Assembly: GCA_949878885.1 (NCBI GenBank)
Contig: CATLBN010000003.1
Span: 1-64,000, forward strand
Direction of reading: 5' to 3'
DNA from: an uncultured Clostridia bacterium
GTDB taxonomy: Bacteria > Bacillota > Clostridia > Christensenellales > Borkfalkiaceae
DNA: 64,000 nt
This document shows positions 34,102 through 44,349 of this stretch, one piece after another; the first letter of the stretch is position 1, and each line of letters begins with the position of its first letter. Position numbers and translations under genes: made by a program. The notes beneath the pieces were generated by a model. It had not been told where the DNA came from, did not search any database, and saw only the letters and a list, made by a program, of their open reading frames with translations.

Positions 34102-35217
34102 ATGCGCGCTAACAGTGTTGCGGTATTGGATATACGTTCTTCCGAAATGACTGCGGTAGTCGGCGAACGGGGCGTAAACAACACTTTTATTATAAAAAGC
34201 AAGTATATCTGCGAGTACGAAGGATACGCCGAGGGCGAGCTTTTAGACGTTAACGGTTTTTTGTCTGCCGTTTGCGACGTTGTAAAAAGTACGCTGTCGT
34301 CAAACGGCTCGATAAAAACGTTTTACGTTAGCGTACCGGGCGAATTTTTAAAACTTGTGGGAGTGAATAAGGTAATTTCTTTTCAGTCTGCAAGAAAAGT
34401 AACCGCCGGCGACGTGCGCTCTTTAACAGAAATGTCGGCGCCTGCGGACGACGGTAAGTGGCGCACTATCAGACATGCGTGTCTTTATTACGTTTTGTCG
34501 GACAAGCGTAAACTTATAAATCCCATAGGTGCAGTCAGCGACAGTTTACAGGGTAATTTCTGTTTTTATAAATGTAGTAATGCGTTTATAGGATGTTTAA
34601 TGGACGCGTTTAAGCGTTTTAAAGAAATTACTTCGGTTAATTTAATTCCTTCTTGCCACGCCGAGGCAATGTATCTTGTCGAACCGGAAAAACGCGACGA
34701 GTGCGCGGTATTGTTTGATTTCGGATATATTTCATCAACATATAGCGTAATTTGCGGTAACGGGATTTTATACAGTGAATCGTTTTCTGTGGGAATAGGG
34801 CACGTGGCGGTATATTTAATGTCGGAATTAGACATTCCTTACGAGGTTGCTCTTTCGTTTTTATCAACTGTCAATTTAAACGCTAAGGAAAAACTGTCGA
34901 GTACGGAGGAGTGTTTGTTTGAAGGAAAAACTTACGCTTATCCTACCGTTACTTTGCGCGATTTAATAAGAGAAGGTTTAGACGGCGTTTGCGAAACTAT
35001 TGAAGAATGCAGACAAAGTTATACCGGTAAAAATTTAGACGGTAAAAATCTGCTTATAACGGGAGAAGGCGTAAAAGTGGTGCGCGGCACTGCGGAACAC
35101 ATTGCGGGAAGACTTGTAAAAGGCGTTGATATCGTTGTGCCTAAGGTGCCGTATTACGATAAACCGCAGTTTGCTTCTCTTTTCAGTTTGCTTGATACTG
35201 CGTTGAAAGACGCTTAA
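34102..35217 (+). CDS. divergent FtsA-like protein
   Basis: A 371-residue actin-fold protein directly upstream of ftsZ. The N-terminal strand VAVLDIRSSEMTAVVGE aligns with the FtsA start, an SHS2-like region follows (FYVSVPG near 75), and VLFDFGYISSTYSV near 204 and LLITGEG near 317 stand for the phosphate-2 and adenosine motifs. The usual D-I-G-T-S-K and D-I-G-G-G-T-T glycines are lost, so ATP binding is doubtful. The protein ends shortly after the last core strand without the amphipathic membrane-targeting helix. The ATG at 34102 follows GAGGGTTTAGGT. Confidence 0.75.
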   Translation: MRANSVAVLDIRSSEMTAVVGERGVNNTFIIKSKYICEYEGYAEGELLDVNGFLSAVCDVVKSTLSSNGSIKTFYVSVPGEFLKLVGVNKVISFQSARKVTAGDVRSLTEMSAPADDGKWRTIRHACLYYVLSDKRKLINPIGAVSDSLQGNFCFYKCSNAFIGCLMDAFKRFKEITSVNLIPSCHAEAMYLVEPEKRDECAVLFDFGYISSTYSVICGNGILYSESFSVGIGHVAVYLMSELDIPYEVALSFLSTVNLNAKEKLSSTEECLFEGKTYAYPTVTLRDLIREGLDGVCETIEECRQSYTGKNLDGKNLLITGEGVKVVRGTAEHIAGRLVKGVDIVVPKVPYYDKPQFASLFSLLDTALKDA

Positions 35218-35253
35218 CAGAAATAATTTTTTCTCATTTATACGGAGGTGAAT

Positions 35254-36531
35254 ATGTTTAACGATTTAATCGGCGGTAACGGAGGGATTACCGGTAGAGC
35301 TAAAATCAAAGTTGTGGGTGTGGGCGGCGCAGGCAATAACGCCGTTAACAGAATGCTTGAAGCGGGGATTACCAGCGCCGAATATTACGTAGTTAATACC
35401 GACAGTCAAATACTTGCGCTGTCTCCCTGTGAAAATAAAATTCAAATAGGCGGTAATTTAACAAAAGGATTGGGCGCAGGCGCCGATCCCGAAGTAGGAC
35501 GCGCGGCAGCCGAGGAAAGTAAAGATTTGTTAACCGAAGCGGTAAAAGGCACCGACTTGCTGTTTATAACCGCAGGTATGGGCGGCGGAACCGGTACGGG
35601 TGCTGCTCCCGTTATTGCCAAAATTGCAAGGGATATGAAAATTCTTACCGTTGCCGTTGTTACCGAACCGTTCAGTTTTGAAGGTAAAAAGCGTATGGAG
35701 AACACGGCAAAAGGGTTGGATAACCTTAAAAAATACGTTGATACGCTTATTGTTATTCCGAATGATAAAATCAAAACCGTTGTTGCGAAAAATACGCCGA
35801 TGACAGAAGCGCTTCGCGTTGCCGACGAAATACTTAAACAGGGAATTAAGGGACTTACCGAACTTATAGTTAATCCTTCGCTTATAAATCTTGATTTTGC
35901 AGACGTTAAAACTATTCTTAAAGATAAAGGTATAGCGCATTTGGGCGTAGGCGTAGCCAAAGGCGATAACAGAATTATCGAAGCTGTTCGCGTTGCGGTA
36001 AATTGTCCTCTTTTGGAAACCACAATCGAAGGCGCCCGCGGCGTTATCTTGAACGTTGTCGGCGGACAGGATTTGACTTTTGACGAAGTTGCAGATGCGG
36101 CAGAACTTGTAAGAAGCGTTGTAGACGCTTCCGCAAATATAATTTTCGGCGCCAGAATAGACCCTAATGTTCAGGACGAAGTTGAAATAACCGTTATTGC
36201 AACGGGTTTCCCCGGTTACGATAACAGACGCGAAGAAGAACAGCAAAGGGCTTACAATAACGGTATGCTTTACGGTAACAGCGGCTACGGTACAAATGCT
36301 TACGGCGGTCCTCAGAGAATGTCGGTAAACGAATCGCCCTATTACAGACCTATGCAGCCCGTTCAGTCTGCACCTCAAATTACAGTTCAGCCCGAACCCG
36401 TTCAGCAGATTCAGCCCAAAGTTGTTTCTTTAAAGCCTGATGACGACGAGCGTATAATCGAGCGTCCCAACGAAAAAACAGTTCCCAAATTTATAGAAAA
36501 ACTTAAAAATTTGGGTAAACGCAACGATTGA
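35254..36531 (+). CDS. ftsZ: cell division GTPase FtsZ
   Basis: A 425-residue tubulin homologue forming the division ring. KVVGVGGAGNNAVNRM near residue 17, the tubulin signature GGGTGTGAAP near 107 and the T7-loop N-L-D-F-A-D-V near 210 are intact. After the globular domain (to about 320) a Gln/Pro-rich linker leads to the conserved C-terminal peptide VPKFIEKL used for partner binding. CGGAGGTGAATATG fixes the ATG at 35254 rather than the GTG six bases upstream. Confidence 0.98.
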   Translation: MFNDLIGGNGGITGRAKIKVVGVGGAGNNAVNRMLEAGITSAEYYVVNTDSQILALSPCENKIQIGGNLTKGLGAGADPEVGRAAAEESKDLLTEAVKGTDLLFITAGMGGGTGTGAAPVIAKIARDMKILTVAVVTEPFSFEGKKRMENTAKGLDNLKKYVDTLIVIPNDKIKTVVAKNTPMTEALRVADEILKQGIKGLTELIVNPSLINLDFADVKTILKDKGIAHLGVGVAKGDNRIIEAVRVAVNCPLLETTIEGARGVILNVVGGQDLTFDEVADAAELVRSVVDASANIIFGARIDPNVQDEVEITVIATGFPGYDNRREEEQQRAYNNGMLYGNSGYGTNAYGGPQRMSVNESPYYRPMQPVQSAPQITVQPEPVQQIQPKVVSLKPDDDERIIERPNEKTVPKFIEKLKNLGKRND

Positions 36532-36550
36532 TAAAATAAATATTGAATAA

Positions 36551-36585
36551 AAGAACAGTCGCACGAATTCCGTGCGACTGTTCTT
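36551..36585. terminator. bidirectional terminator between ftsZ and spoVG
   Basis: AAGAACAGTCGCACG and its complement form a 15-bp stem around AATTC, with T/A runs on both sides. Confidence 0.9.
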
Positions 36586-36626
36586 TTACAAATTCAGTTA
36601 TTTAACTAACGTAAAACCAAACAAGC

Positions 36627-36890
36627 TTATTTTTTAAGTTCATCATTGTAAGCCGTAAGGATAGCTGATTTTAAAAGTTCTCGGGTCTCGGTGTTTAGCG
36701 GATGCGCAATATCCTTATATTCGCCGTCATTAGTTTTTCTGCTGGGCATTGCAATAAACGCGCCTTCGGGAGAATCTATTACTTTGATATCGTGCACTAC
36801 AAAGCATTCGTCGATAGTAATAGAAGCTACCGCTTTAAGTTTATTGTCCTCCTTGTTAACTAACCTGATTCGTACATCTGAGATTTTCAT
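36627..36890 (-). CDS. spoVG: SpoVG regulator
   Basis: An 87-residue nucleic-acid-binding regulator. Start [11 protein letters not shown], then [21 protein letters not shown] and [10 protein letters not shown] are highly conserved in SpoVG. It affects septation during sporulation and virulence or capsule genes in other Firmicutes. The ATG at 36890 has AGGTGAAAGAA upstream. It converges with ftsZ, diverges from murC and has its own promoter. Confidence 0.96.
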   Translation of the reverse strand: MKISDVRIRLVNKEDNKLKAVASITIDECFVVHDIKVIDSPEGAFIAMPSRKTNDGEYKDIAHPLNTETRELLKSAILTAYNDELKK

Positions 36891-36906
36891 TTCTTTCACC
36901 TGCAAA

Positions 36907-36935
36907 ATTGTACTTTCATTGAATATATTGTACAA
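36907..36935 (-). promoter_or_regulatory. spoVG promoter
   Basis: Minus-strand TTGTAC (36930-36935), a 17-bp spacer and TACAAT (36907-36912), 16 bp before the spoVG ATG. Confidence 0.65.
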
Positions 36936-37038
36936 TATAAGAAAATTAATTTCAATACATAAATGAAAAATTTTTAATTTTTTTATTAAAAACATTAAAA
37001 TTCGTGCTATTTCTTTAAAAAATTTAATAAAATTTAAT

Positions 37039-38367
37039 ATGTGTAAAAACTATTTAGATAATTATTCTTCGTTTTACTTTATAGGAATAGGCGGAGTAAG
37101 TATGAGCGCTTTGGCAAAATTCGTTCTGTCTATGGGCAAAATTGTGGCAGGTAGCGATATCGGCGGCAGCGTATATATTGACGAACTTATTTCTTGCGGT
37201 ATAAGCGTTGATTTGAGTAATAATAAAAAAAGTATTGAAGACTACGAAGTTATAATTTATACCGATGCAATAAAGCCTGCGGATAAACAATTAGCGGAAG
37301 CTAAAGAAAAAAATAAAGTTATATTATCGCGCGGACGGCTTTTATATGAAATAAGCCGTAATTTCGATACTTGTATAGCGGTTTCGGGCTGCCATGGCAA
37401 AACTACGTGTACGGCAATGCTCGCGCATATTTTAAATGCGGCAAATGTAGGTTTCGGTTTACACGTGGGAGGCAGAGATTTAAAGTTTTCAAATGCTTAT
37501 TATAGCGGAAATAGTTATTTTTTAACGGAAGCTTGCGAATATAAAAAAAATCTTCTTTTATTAAAACCCGATATTTCAGTTGTTTTAAATACAGACCCTG
37601 ACCATTTGGAGTGCTACGGTACCGCAGAAAATCTTTTAAACGCTTATAAAAGTTTTATTGATTGCGCTAACATAAAAGTTGCATTGTTCGGCAGTATTAA
37701 CGATTCTAAAACTAAAACTTTCGGTTTTGATACTTCTGCTGATTTCCGTGCGGAAAATTGCAAGTGCAATTTAGGTAAATATTCTTTTGACGTGCTGCAT
37801 AAAACGCAACTCTTGGGTAATGTAAGTTTAAACGTTTACGGCAAACATAATATCCTTAACGCGTTGGCGGCCGTTGCCGTTTCAATTTCGGCGGAAGTAC
37901 CGTTTGAAGCAATAAAGGCGGGATTGCAAGAATTTTCCGGAGTGGAACGTAGGTTTGAATTGTTGGGAGAATACAACGGCGCAAAGGTTATAGCCGATTA
38001 TGCGCATCATCCTGACGAACTTTTTGCTACTATTAAAACCGCAAATGAAATAGGCGGCAGAAAACTGTTTGTAATATTTCAACCCCATACGTATTCAAGA
38101 ACGAAAAATCTGTTTAATGAATTTATAAATGTGCTTATGCCGCTTGAAAGGTTACTTATTTACCGTACTTTTGCCGCAAGGGAATACTTTGATGACAGCG
38201 GCAGTGCTCTTACGCTTTCACAGCATATTAAAAAATCCCGCTACGGCGATGACGAGCGGGATATACGCGACTTTTTATCAGAGTGTCAAGATGGAGATAT
38301 AGCGCTTGTTTTAGGTGCGGGGGACATTTACGATATTTGTAAAAAAATAGTTAAAAATCAATCTTGA
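37039..38367 (+). CDS. murC: UDP-MurNAc:L-alanine ligase
   Basis: A 442-residue Mur ligase adding L-alanine, the first peptide residue. [14 protein letters not shown] near 13 binds the UDP moiety and [14 protein letters not shown] near 115 is the ATP loop. YAHHPDEL near 320 is the MurC C-terminal signature. The ATG has no visible ribosome binding site in the AT-rich leader, so the start is the least certain part. Its last 17 nt overlap the end of the convergent DUF815 gene. Confidence 0.95.
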   Translation: MCKNYLDNYSSFYFIGIGGVSMSALAKFVLSMGKIVAGSDIGGSVYIDELISCGISVDLSNNKKSIEDYEVIIYTDAIKPADKQLAEAKEKNKVILSRGRLLYEISRNFDTCIAVSGCHGKTTCTAMLAHILNAANVGFGLHVGGRDLKFSNAYYSGNSYFLTEACEYKKNLLLLKPDISVVLNTDPDHLECYGTAENLLNAYKSFIDCANIKVALFGSINDSKTKTFGFDTSADFRAENCKCNLGKYSFDVLHKTQLLGNVSLNVYGKHNILNALAAVAVSISAEVPFEAIKAGLQEFSGVERRFELLGEYNGAKVIADYAHHPDELFATIKTANEIGGRKLFVIFQPHTYSRTKNLFNEFINVLMPLERLLIYRTFAAREYFDDSGSALTLSQHIKKSRYGDDERDIRDFLSECQDGDIALVLGAGDIYDICKKIVKNQS

Positions 38368-39508
38368 CGCCTCGTTTTTGCGAGGAATAAAGAAATTCTA
38401 TAAACTGTTTAGCCCGTCTGGGAGAGGTATCGTTTTTTATTGCTGCCCACCGTTCGGCTAAGGCGGTAAGTTCGCGTTCTTTGCAGTTTATTTTATAATC
38501 TTCCGCAAGTTGTTTCACTATTGAAATATAATCGTTTTTACCGCAAGCGGAAAACTCTACTGTGATGCCGAATCTGTCCCATAGCGATTTAATTTCCGCC
38601 GAACATTCGTCCGACATTGTAAAGTCGTTGTTTGTTGAACAATTATTAATAATTCTTTTTTCATCGGCAGTGGCAACTATCATAACATTGTCCGCCGTTG
38701 CGGAAACAGAACCTTCTATACTTGATTTAATATACGGCAAATCATTGCTGTCGGCTAATGTTAAATCGTCCAAAAACAAAATAAATTTAAACGGAATCAG
38801 GCTTAATTTTTGTGAAATTTCCGAAATTTTAACAATATTGTTCCCGTTTATTTCTACAAGTTTTAATCCGAATTTTGCATATTTATTCAAAATTGCGTGT
38901 ATGGTAGAAGATTTGCCCGTGCCGCTACAGCCGTATAAAAGCATATTGGAGCACGGTAAATCGTTCATAAAATTTATAATATTATTTTCAATTTTTTCCT
39001 TTTGGATTTCGTAATTTTTAAGCTGCGAAAGCGATGTTTTAGAAGGAGTGCTTATAGGTACAAGTTTATCGGTATAATTAAACGCAAAATTTTCTATAAA
39101 TATACCGTAACCGTTTTCACTGTAAAAATTAATCAAATTTTCATAGCTTTTCTGCGCGTCGCCGCTTTTGTCAAAAGGATAAGAGGGAGAATAGTTAATG
39201 TTATATTTATTTTTGGTTTCTGCCGACTTCACTAATTTAAAAATAGTCTTTAAATCGGATATATATGCCGCCCTAACGTATTCCGAGGGCGGTTTTTTTT
39301 GAGCGCAGCGTCTGGAAAAAGCGTTGTCATCTGTAAGTATTAACCGCTCTGTATATCTCCAAAAATCTTGTTCGGCTCCGCTATCGTAGAGACAGTTAAG
39401 AAAATTATAAAAATCCTGTTCTCCGCTTTCGCAAGATTGTACAAAAGCCGAAAATACATTATCTTCGGCTATATTTTTTAAAACGGTCAAATTTAATTTG
39501 TTGTCCAT
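38351..39508 (-). CDS. DUF815 family AAA ATPase
   Basis: A 385-residue ATPase. The N-terminal half (1-165) is helical and variable. LYGCSGTGKSS near 193 is Walker A, FILFLDDLTLA near 243 Walker B, followed by MIVATADEKRII (sensor-like) and the PRRAKQFIEFL C-terminal helix. The central region fits the DUF815 family, whose function is not established. It lies between murC and ftsK on the opposite strand. Confidence 0.85.
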   Translation of the reverse strand: MDNKLNLTVLKNIAEDNVFSAFVQSCESGEQDFYNFLNCLYDSGAEQDFWRYTERLILTDDNAFSRRCAQKKPPSEYVRAAYISDLKTIFKLVKSAETKNKYNINYSPSYPFDKSGDAQKSYENLINFYSENGYGIFIENFAFNYTDKLVPISTPSKTSLSQLKNYEIQKEKIENNIINFMNDLPCSNMLLYGCSGTGKSSTIHAILNKYAKFGLKLVEINGNNIVKISEISQKLSLIPFKFILFLDDLTLADSNDLPYIKSSIEGSVSATADNVMIVATADEKRIINNCSTNNDFTMSDECSAEIKSLWDRFGITVEFSACGKNDYISIVKQLAEDYKINCKERELTALAERWAAIKNDTSPRRAKQFIEFLYSSQKRGVKIDF

Positions 39509-39745
39509 AGTTTGTTCTCCGAAGTATTTTTAAATATTATAAACTTTTTATTAAATATTTGCAATAAATTAGGTAAAATTAATTAAATTTTAAATGTACA
39601 ATTAAGATAAAAAGCAATTATGAATAAAATATAAATTTATTCAAACAAAAATTTACTTTATAACTTCAAAATAAAAAATAAAATCAAACGCGGAAAAAGT
39701 ATTTATATATAATATAAATAAATTGATTTTTATATGGTCATTTTG

Positions 39746-39774
39746 TTGTTATTTTATTCCTAAACTGTTATAAT
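39746..39774 (+). promoter_or_regulatory. ftsK promoter in AT-rich spacer
   Basis: TTGTTA (39746-39751) and TATAAT (39769-39774) with a 17-bp spacer. The rest of the 313-bp gap 39509-39821 is very AT-rich and shows no gene, tRNA or strong hairpin; it presumably also holds the DUF815 promoter. Confidence 0.6.
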
Positions 39775-39821
39775 ATAAACCGAATGAACTTTTTAATTGT
39801 AAAATTTACGGAGAAATAAAT

Positions 39822-42800
39822 TTGGAAGATAATAAAAAAGAAAAACCAAGCAAAAAAATTTCTTATATTTTTACTAAAGAAACTTTGGGAATAACTTTAA
39901 TGCTTTTCGGAGCGTTAACGCTTTTAATTCTTTTTACGCGTAGCGTAATATTCGGCGATATCGGCTCGGCTATATGTACTTTTATGTACGGTACATTCGG
40001 ATACGGCAGCTGGTTTGTTATGGCTCTTGTTATAGCGTTCGGCGTACGTCTTACGTTTGGAAAAAGTGTTAAAGTGCCTCTTAAAAAAGCCGTTTGGATA
40101 GTTGCAACCGCGCTTTGCGTTTTCTTTTTGTTTCAAGCCGTTACTACCGGCGGATACAAACTTTTAAGTTACGGAAAATATATTTCCGATTGCTATTATA
40201 ATGCGGCAGGCGGATGGGCTGCTTATACATTCGGCGGAGTAATTTCCGCTTTAATAGTTTATCCCGTTATAAAGCTCTCTTTTATAGCTGCATACATAAT
40301 TTTTTCCGTTCTTACTTTGGCATTCGGTTACTTAACGTTTATTTCTTTCAAAGGTGGTCGCATTTCTTTTAAAAAACGGCATAACGAAGTGTCGGAAGCC
40401 GGCACGGCAGAAGTATTGCCTGAAAATTCAAACACTGGGATAAACAATGTTCAGCCCGAAGTGCAGGTAATTCAAGAAGCTCTGCCTGTACCTGAGCAAG
40501 TACAGTACGAAACTCAGTGCCGCGATGAACAAACCGACAAGTATTCGCAAAAAAATCTCGGACGTAAAATACTATTTGAAAACGGCGAGTTTGCAGCCGA
40601 AAGCTACCGCAGAAATATGATTTTTAACGAAAATTCTTATTTCAGCCAATCTGCGGCAATTACCAGCGAATCGGATTATTTAAGCAGTTTTTCAAGCGGT
40701 GGAGCAAAGAGCACTTCGGTCAATAATACGGATACGGAGAAAAGATATTCGGAAACCTATCGCGAAGAAATATTAAATCAGCCTGCAAAATCCGCGCCTT
40801 CTAATTATATTTACGGCGGTGCTCCCGTAACCGATTTAAACGGCGGCAATCAATCTGACGGCGGTATATACACAGCAGCCGAACACGTTTACGATAACAT
40901 TGATTTTGAGCAGCCTGCGGAAGACATTATCGATACGGAAAGCGTTTACGAACAAACGTCAGTGGATTCCGAAGATAGTTTAGAAGACAACCAGACGATT
41001 TTACAGCAGGATGCAGCGCCTAAAATTTCGGAAGAACCGTTTGTTCGTTTTTCCGGTGATAGGAATGTCGGTTTTGGAGAAGTTCAAAACCAAAGAGAGT
41101 CAGAAAATGAGAAAAATTACACGGAATTAGTGCGTAAAGAAGATGAAATAACAAAAAAATCAGACGGTTCGCCCGATATTTATAAACTTTTCGGATCTTC
41201 GTCGGTTCGCGGAGACAGAACTGTAGAACCCAGTTATCCGGCAAACAAAAGCAATGCGGAACTGTTTGATGATGACAGCGACGACGTTTTCGGCAGAGGG
41301 ATAATAAGCGGAGGGAGAGAAACCGTATCAAGAGAAAATAAGGAGCCGCTTATAACAGAACGCAGAACGGAGAGAAAAGAAATTCCGTCTGTAAAACCCG
41401 TAGAACAGAACGTGGCGGCAGAGCAAGATGCGCAACCGCAGGAAAAGCCCAAGCACATATGGAAAAAATACGTGCGTCCGTCATTGGATTTGTTAGACGA
41501 TTATCCTGAAAATTCCAACGTAAATACGGGAGAAATAGAAGACAGCAAGCGCATTATTGTTGAAACGCTTGAAAGATTTAAAATCGGCTGTGAAGTTTCC
41601 AACGTAACCATAGGTCCTGCAATTACCCGTTACGACGTTATAATTCACGATAAAACGAATATTAAAAAATCGCTTAATTACCGTGAAGCAGTTGCTATGG
41701 AGTTGCGTAAAGAAAACGTTAATGCTTACTTAAATTATTCTAAGGGCGCGCTTTCCATTGAAGTTCCTAACAACCGCAGAACGGTAGTTGGGCTTAAAAG
41801 TATGCTTGCAAGTCCCAAATTTTTAAACAGCAAATCAAATTCGCTTACTTTCGGTTTGGGAAAGAACGTAGAGGGGGAGGTTGTTTGCCCCGATATTACA
41901 AAAATGCCGCACTTGCTTGTTGCAGGTACTACGGGCAGCGGTAAAAGTATTTGTTTAAGCTCGCTGTTGATAAGTCTTTTATACAAGTACGGTCCCGAAG
42001 ATTTAAGAATGATTTTGGTTGACCCCAAACAGGTTGAATTTATCTCTTACGACAAGTTGCCGCACCTTATGATTAATGAGATTATTTACGAGTGCGACAA
42101 GGCTATTAAGGCGCTGAATTGGGCAATTAAAGAAATGGAGCGCCGTTATACGCTGTTTAAAGATATGACCGAGGGCGGCAGAGCAACAAAAAATCTTGAC
42201 GAATACAACGCTCATCTTCCCGAAGGAGAAGAAAAGCTGCCCAAAATTTTGATAGTGTTAGACGAATTCGGCGATTTAATGCTTCAAGCCAAAAAAGATA
42301 TCGAAAGCAGAATTATTAAACTTGTGCAAAAAGCGCGCGCTTGCGGAATACATCTTATTCTTGCAACGCAGCGTCCTTCGGTTGACTGTATTACAGGATT
42401 AATAAAGTCTAACTTGCCTACGCGAATAGGTTTTAAAGTTAACTCTTTTGACGATGCGCGTACGATTTTCGATATAGGCGGAGCGGAAAAACTGCTCGGC
42501 CGCGGCGATATGTATTTCCGTTCCGCGGAAAATCCCGACCTTGCGCGTATTCAAGGGTGCTTTGTAGATACGCACGAAGTTCAGAAAGTTACGGATTTTA
42601 TTAAAGAACATAACGAAACTTACTTCGACCAAACGGTATCAGATTTTATCAACAAGGTAGAACAGGAAGAAACAACCGTCGGCAGCATAGGCAGCGCAGG
42701 CGACGGCGGCGAAGAAAGCGAGACAAAAATAGACGATACTTTTATTAAAGCTTTAAAATACTGCGTAACTTCCAACCAAGCTTCTGTTTCGATGATTCAG

Positions 42801-42956
42801 CGTAGGTTCCCTATCGGATATATCAAAGCCTGCAAAATTATAGATTGGATGGAAAATATGAATTATATTACGCAGTCGGAAGGTTCTAAACCAAGAAAAG
42901 TTCTGCTTTCGAAAGACGAATTTGAAAATATTTACGGTGATGATATAGATGATTGA
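39822..42956 (+). CDS. ftsK: DNA translocase FtsK/SpoIIIE
   Basis: A 1044-residue septal DNA pump. Four to five transmembrane helices lie in residues 15-180, then a long acidic Glu/Ser/Asn-rich linker (about 190-545), the alpha-beta motor domain (about 560-945) with Walker A AGTTGSGKS and Walker B IVLDEFGDLM, and a C-terminal winged-helix gamma domain (about 970-1035) for DNA orientation sequences. The start is TTG at 39822 after CGGAGAAATAAA. The linker is long for a Firmicute. The end overlaps rimO by 8 nt. Confidence 0.95.
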   Translation: MEDNKKEKPSKKISYIFTKETLGITLMLFGALTLLILFTRSVIFGDIGSAICTFMYGTFGYGSWFVMALVIAFGVRLTFGKSVKVPLKKAVWIVATALCVFFLFQAVTTGGYKLLSYGKYISDCYYNAAGGWAAYTFGGVISALIVYPVIKLSFIAAYIIFSVLTLAFGYLTFISFKGGRISFKKRHNEVSEAGTAEVLPENSNTGINNVQPEVQVIQEALPVPEQVQYETQCRDEQTDKYSQKNLGRKILFENGEFAAESYRRNMIFNENSYFSQSAAITSESDYLSSFSSGGAKSTSVNNTDTEKRYSETYREEILNQPAKSAPSNYIYGGAPVTDLNGGNQSDGGIYTAAEHVYDNIDFEQPAEDIIDTESVYEQTSVDSEDSLEDNQTILQQDAAPKISEEPFVRFSGDRNVGFGEVQNQRESENEKNYTELVRKEDEITKKSDGSPDIYKLFGSSSVRGDRTVEPSYPANKSNAELFDDDSDDVFGRGIISGGRETVSRENKEPLITERRTERKEIPSVKPVEQNVAAEQDAQPQEKPKHIWKKYVRPSLDLLDDYPENSNVNTGEIEDSKRIIVETLERFKIGCEVSNVTIGPAITRYDVIIHDKTNIKKSLNYREAVAMELRKENVNAYLNYSKGALSIEVPNNRRTVVGLKSMLASPKFLNSKSNSLTFGLGKNVEGEVVCPDITKMPHLLVAGTTGSGKSICLSSLLISLLYKYGPEDLRMILVDPKQVEFISYDKLPHLMINEIIYECDKAIKALNWAIKEMERRYTLFKDMTEGGRATKNLDEYNAHLPEGEEKLPKILIVLDEFGDLMLQAKKDIESRIIKLVQKARACGIHLILATQRPSVDCITGLIKSNLPTRIGFKVNSFDDARTIFDIGGAEKLLGRGDMYFRSAENPDLARIQGCFVDTHEVQKVTDFIKEHNETYFDQTVSDFINKVEQEETTVGSIGSAGDGGEESETKIDDTFIKALKYCVTSNQASVSMIQRRFPIGYIKACKIIDWMENMNYITQSEGSKPRKVLLSKDEFENIYGDDIDD

Positions 42957-44349
42957 TTTCAGCGGCAAAAATTTCGGAATAATTTCCTTAGGTTGCGATA
43001 AAAACAGAGTAGATTCCGAAAAACTTTTGTCAATAATTAAATCAAAAGGCTGCAAAATTTGCGACGATATTGCAAAAGTAAACGTTTTGATAATAAATAC
43101 TTGCGCATTTTTAAATTCGGCAAGACAGGAAGCCGTTGAAACGGTTATCGAATACAGTGAATATAAAAGGCAGAATCTTGAAAAAATTGTTGTAACAGGC
43201 TGCCTTCCGCAAAAGTTTATTGATGAAACGTTTAACGCTTTAACCGAAGCGGACGTTTTTTTGGGCGTAAAAGACTATGACAGGATTTTTGAAGCGCTTG
43301 AAAAGTCTTACACCAATGGCAGAGTAAATTTTGTAAACAGCGGCGGAGGGAAATATTTGCGTGAGCGTGTTCTTACAACGCCGCTGCACTACGCATATTT
43401 AAAAATTGCAGACGGCTGTAACAATCATTGCACGTATTGTCTTATCCCCAAAATCCGCGGAAAATATATAAGTTATCCGATGGACGAGCTTATTAAAGAA
43501 GCGGAGAGCCTTGGTGAAATTTCGGAACTTATATTGGTTGCGCAAGACGTAACACGGTACGGCGAAGATTTGTACGGACAAAAAAAATTAAAAGAAATTT
43601 TACAAAAGCTGACAACACTTGTCAACATTAATAGTGTAAGATTATTATACTGTTATCCGGAACTTATAGATGACGAACTGATACAGGAAATTAAAAACAA
43701 TAACAAAATAATTAAGTATCTCGATATTCCGTTTCAGCACAGTCAGAATTCTGTATTGAAACTAATGGGCAGAAGGGGAACGGGAGAAAGTTATTTGGCG
43801 CTTATCAATAAGCTGAGAAACCAAATTCCCGAAATAGCAATCAGGTCTACGTTTATTACGGGATTTCCTCAAGAAAGCGAAGACGATTTTGAAGGGTTGA
43901 TAAAATTTTTATATCAAGCGGATTTGGATAATTGCGGATTTTTTGCTTATTCGCGCGAACCGGATACGCCTGCTTACAAACTTTCGGGACAAATTCCGAA
44001 AAATATAAAATTAAAACGCGTTAAAAAACTTTATGCCGAACAAAATAAAATTTCCGCGGCAAAACTTGCAAAATGCGTAGGAAAAACTATAAAAATAGTT
44101 TGCGACGGAATAGATTACGATAAAAATTGTTTTATCGGCAGAGCATATTTTCAAGCTCCGGAAATTGACGGAAAAGTTTATTTTAACGCAAACAGTGCCG
44201 TACAGGGCGAAACTTACGAAGTAGTTGTTGACCGTGCAGACAGTTATGATTTGTACGGCAGAGAAAAGGATTTTGAATTATGTATGAAGAAAATAATCAA
44301 ATTGACAAAGAAAGCAAAGCGTATAAAAGAGCCGCAGGCAGGGGAGTAA
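42949..44349 (+). CDS. rimO: ribosomal protein S12 methylthiotransferase
   Basis: A 466-residue radical-SAM enzyme that methylthiolates Asp of S12. The N-terminal UPF0004 domain opens with GIISLGCDKNRVDSE; its cysteines hold the second cluster. The radical-SAM motif C-N-N-H-C-T-Y-C lies near 157, and a TRAM domain is at the C-terminus. The CDKNRVDSE start distinguishes RimO from MiaB. First gene of the rimO-pgsA-cinA-recA-nadE series, translationally coupled to ftsK. Confidence 0.95.
   Translation: MIDFSGKNFGIISLGCDKNRVDSEKLLSIIKSKGCKICDDIAKVNVLIINTCAFLNSARQEAVETVIEYSEYKRQNLEKIVVTGCLPQKFIDETFNALTEADVFLGVKDYDRIFEALEKSYTNGRVNFVNSGGGKYLRERVLTTPLHYAYLKIADGCNNHCTYCLIPKIRGKYISYPMDELIKEAESLGEISELILVAQDVTRYGEDLYGQKKLKEILQKLTTLVNINSVRLLYCYPELIDDELIQEIKNNNKIIKYLDIPFQHSQNSVLKLMGRRGTGESYLALINKLRNQIPEIAIRSTFITGFPQESEDDFEGLIKFLYQADLDNCGFFAYSREPDTPAYKLSGQIPKNIKLKRVKKLYAEQNKISAAKLAKCVGKTIKIVCDGIDYDKNCFIGRAYFQAPEIDGKVYFNANSAVQGETYEVVVDRADSYDLYGREKDFELCMKKIIKLTKKAKRIKEPQAGE

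Noticed and set aside
35442..36378. Long minus-strand frames inside ftsZ
   Set aside because: They mirror a strongly conserved gene and show only shadow composition, without start signals.
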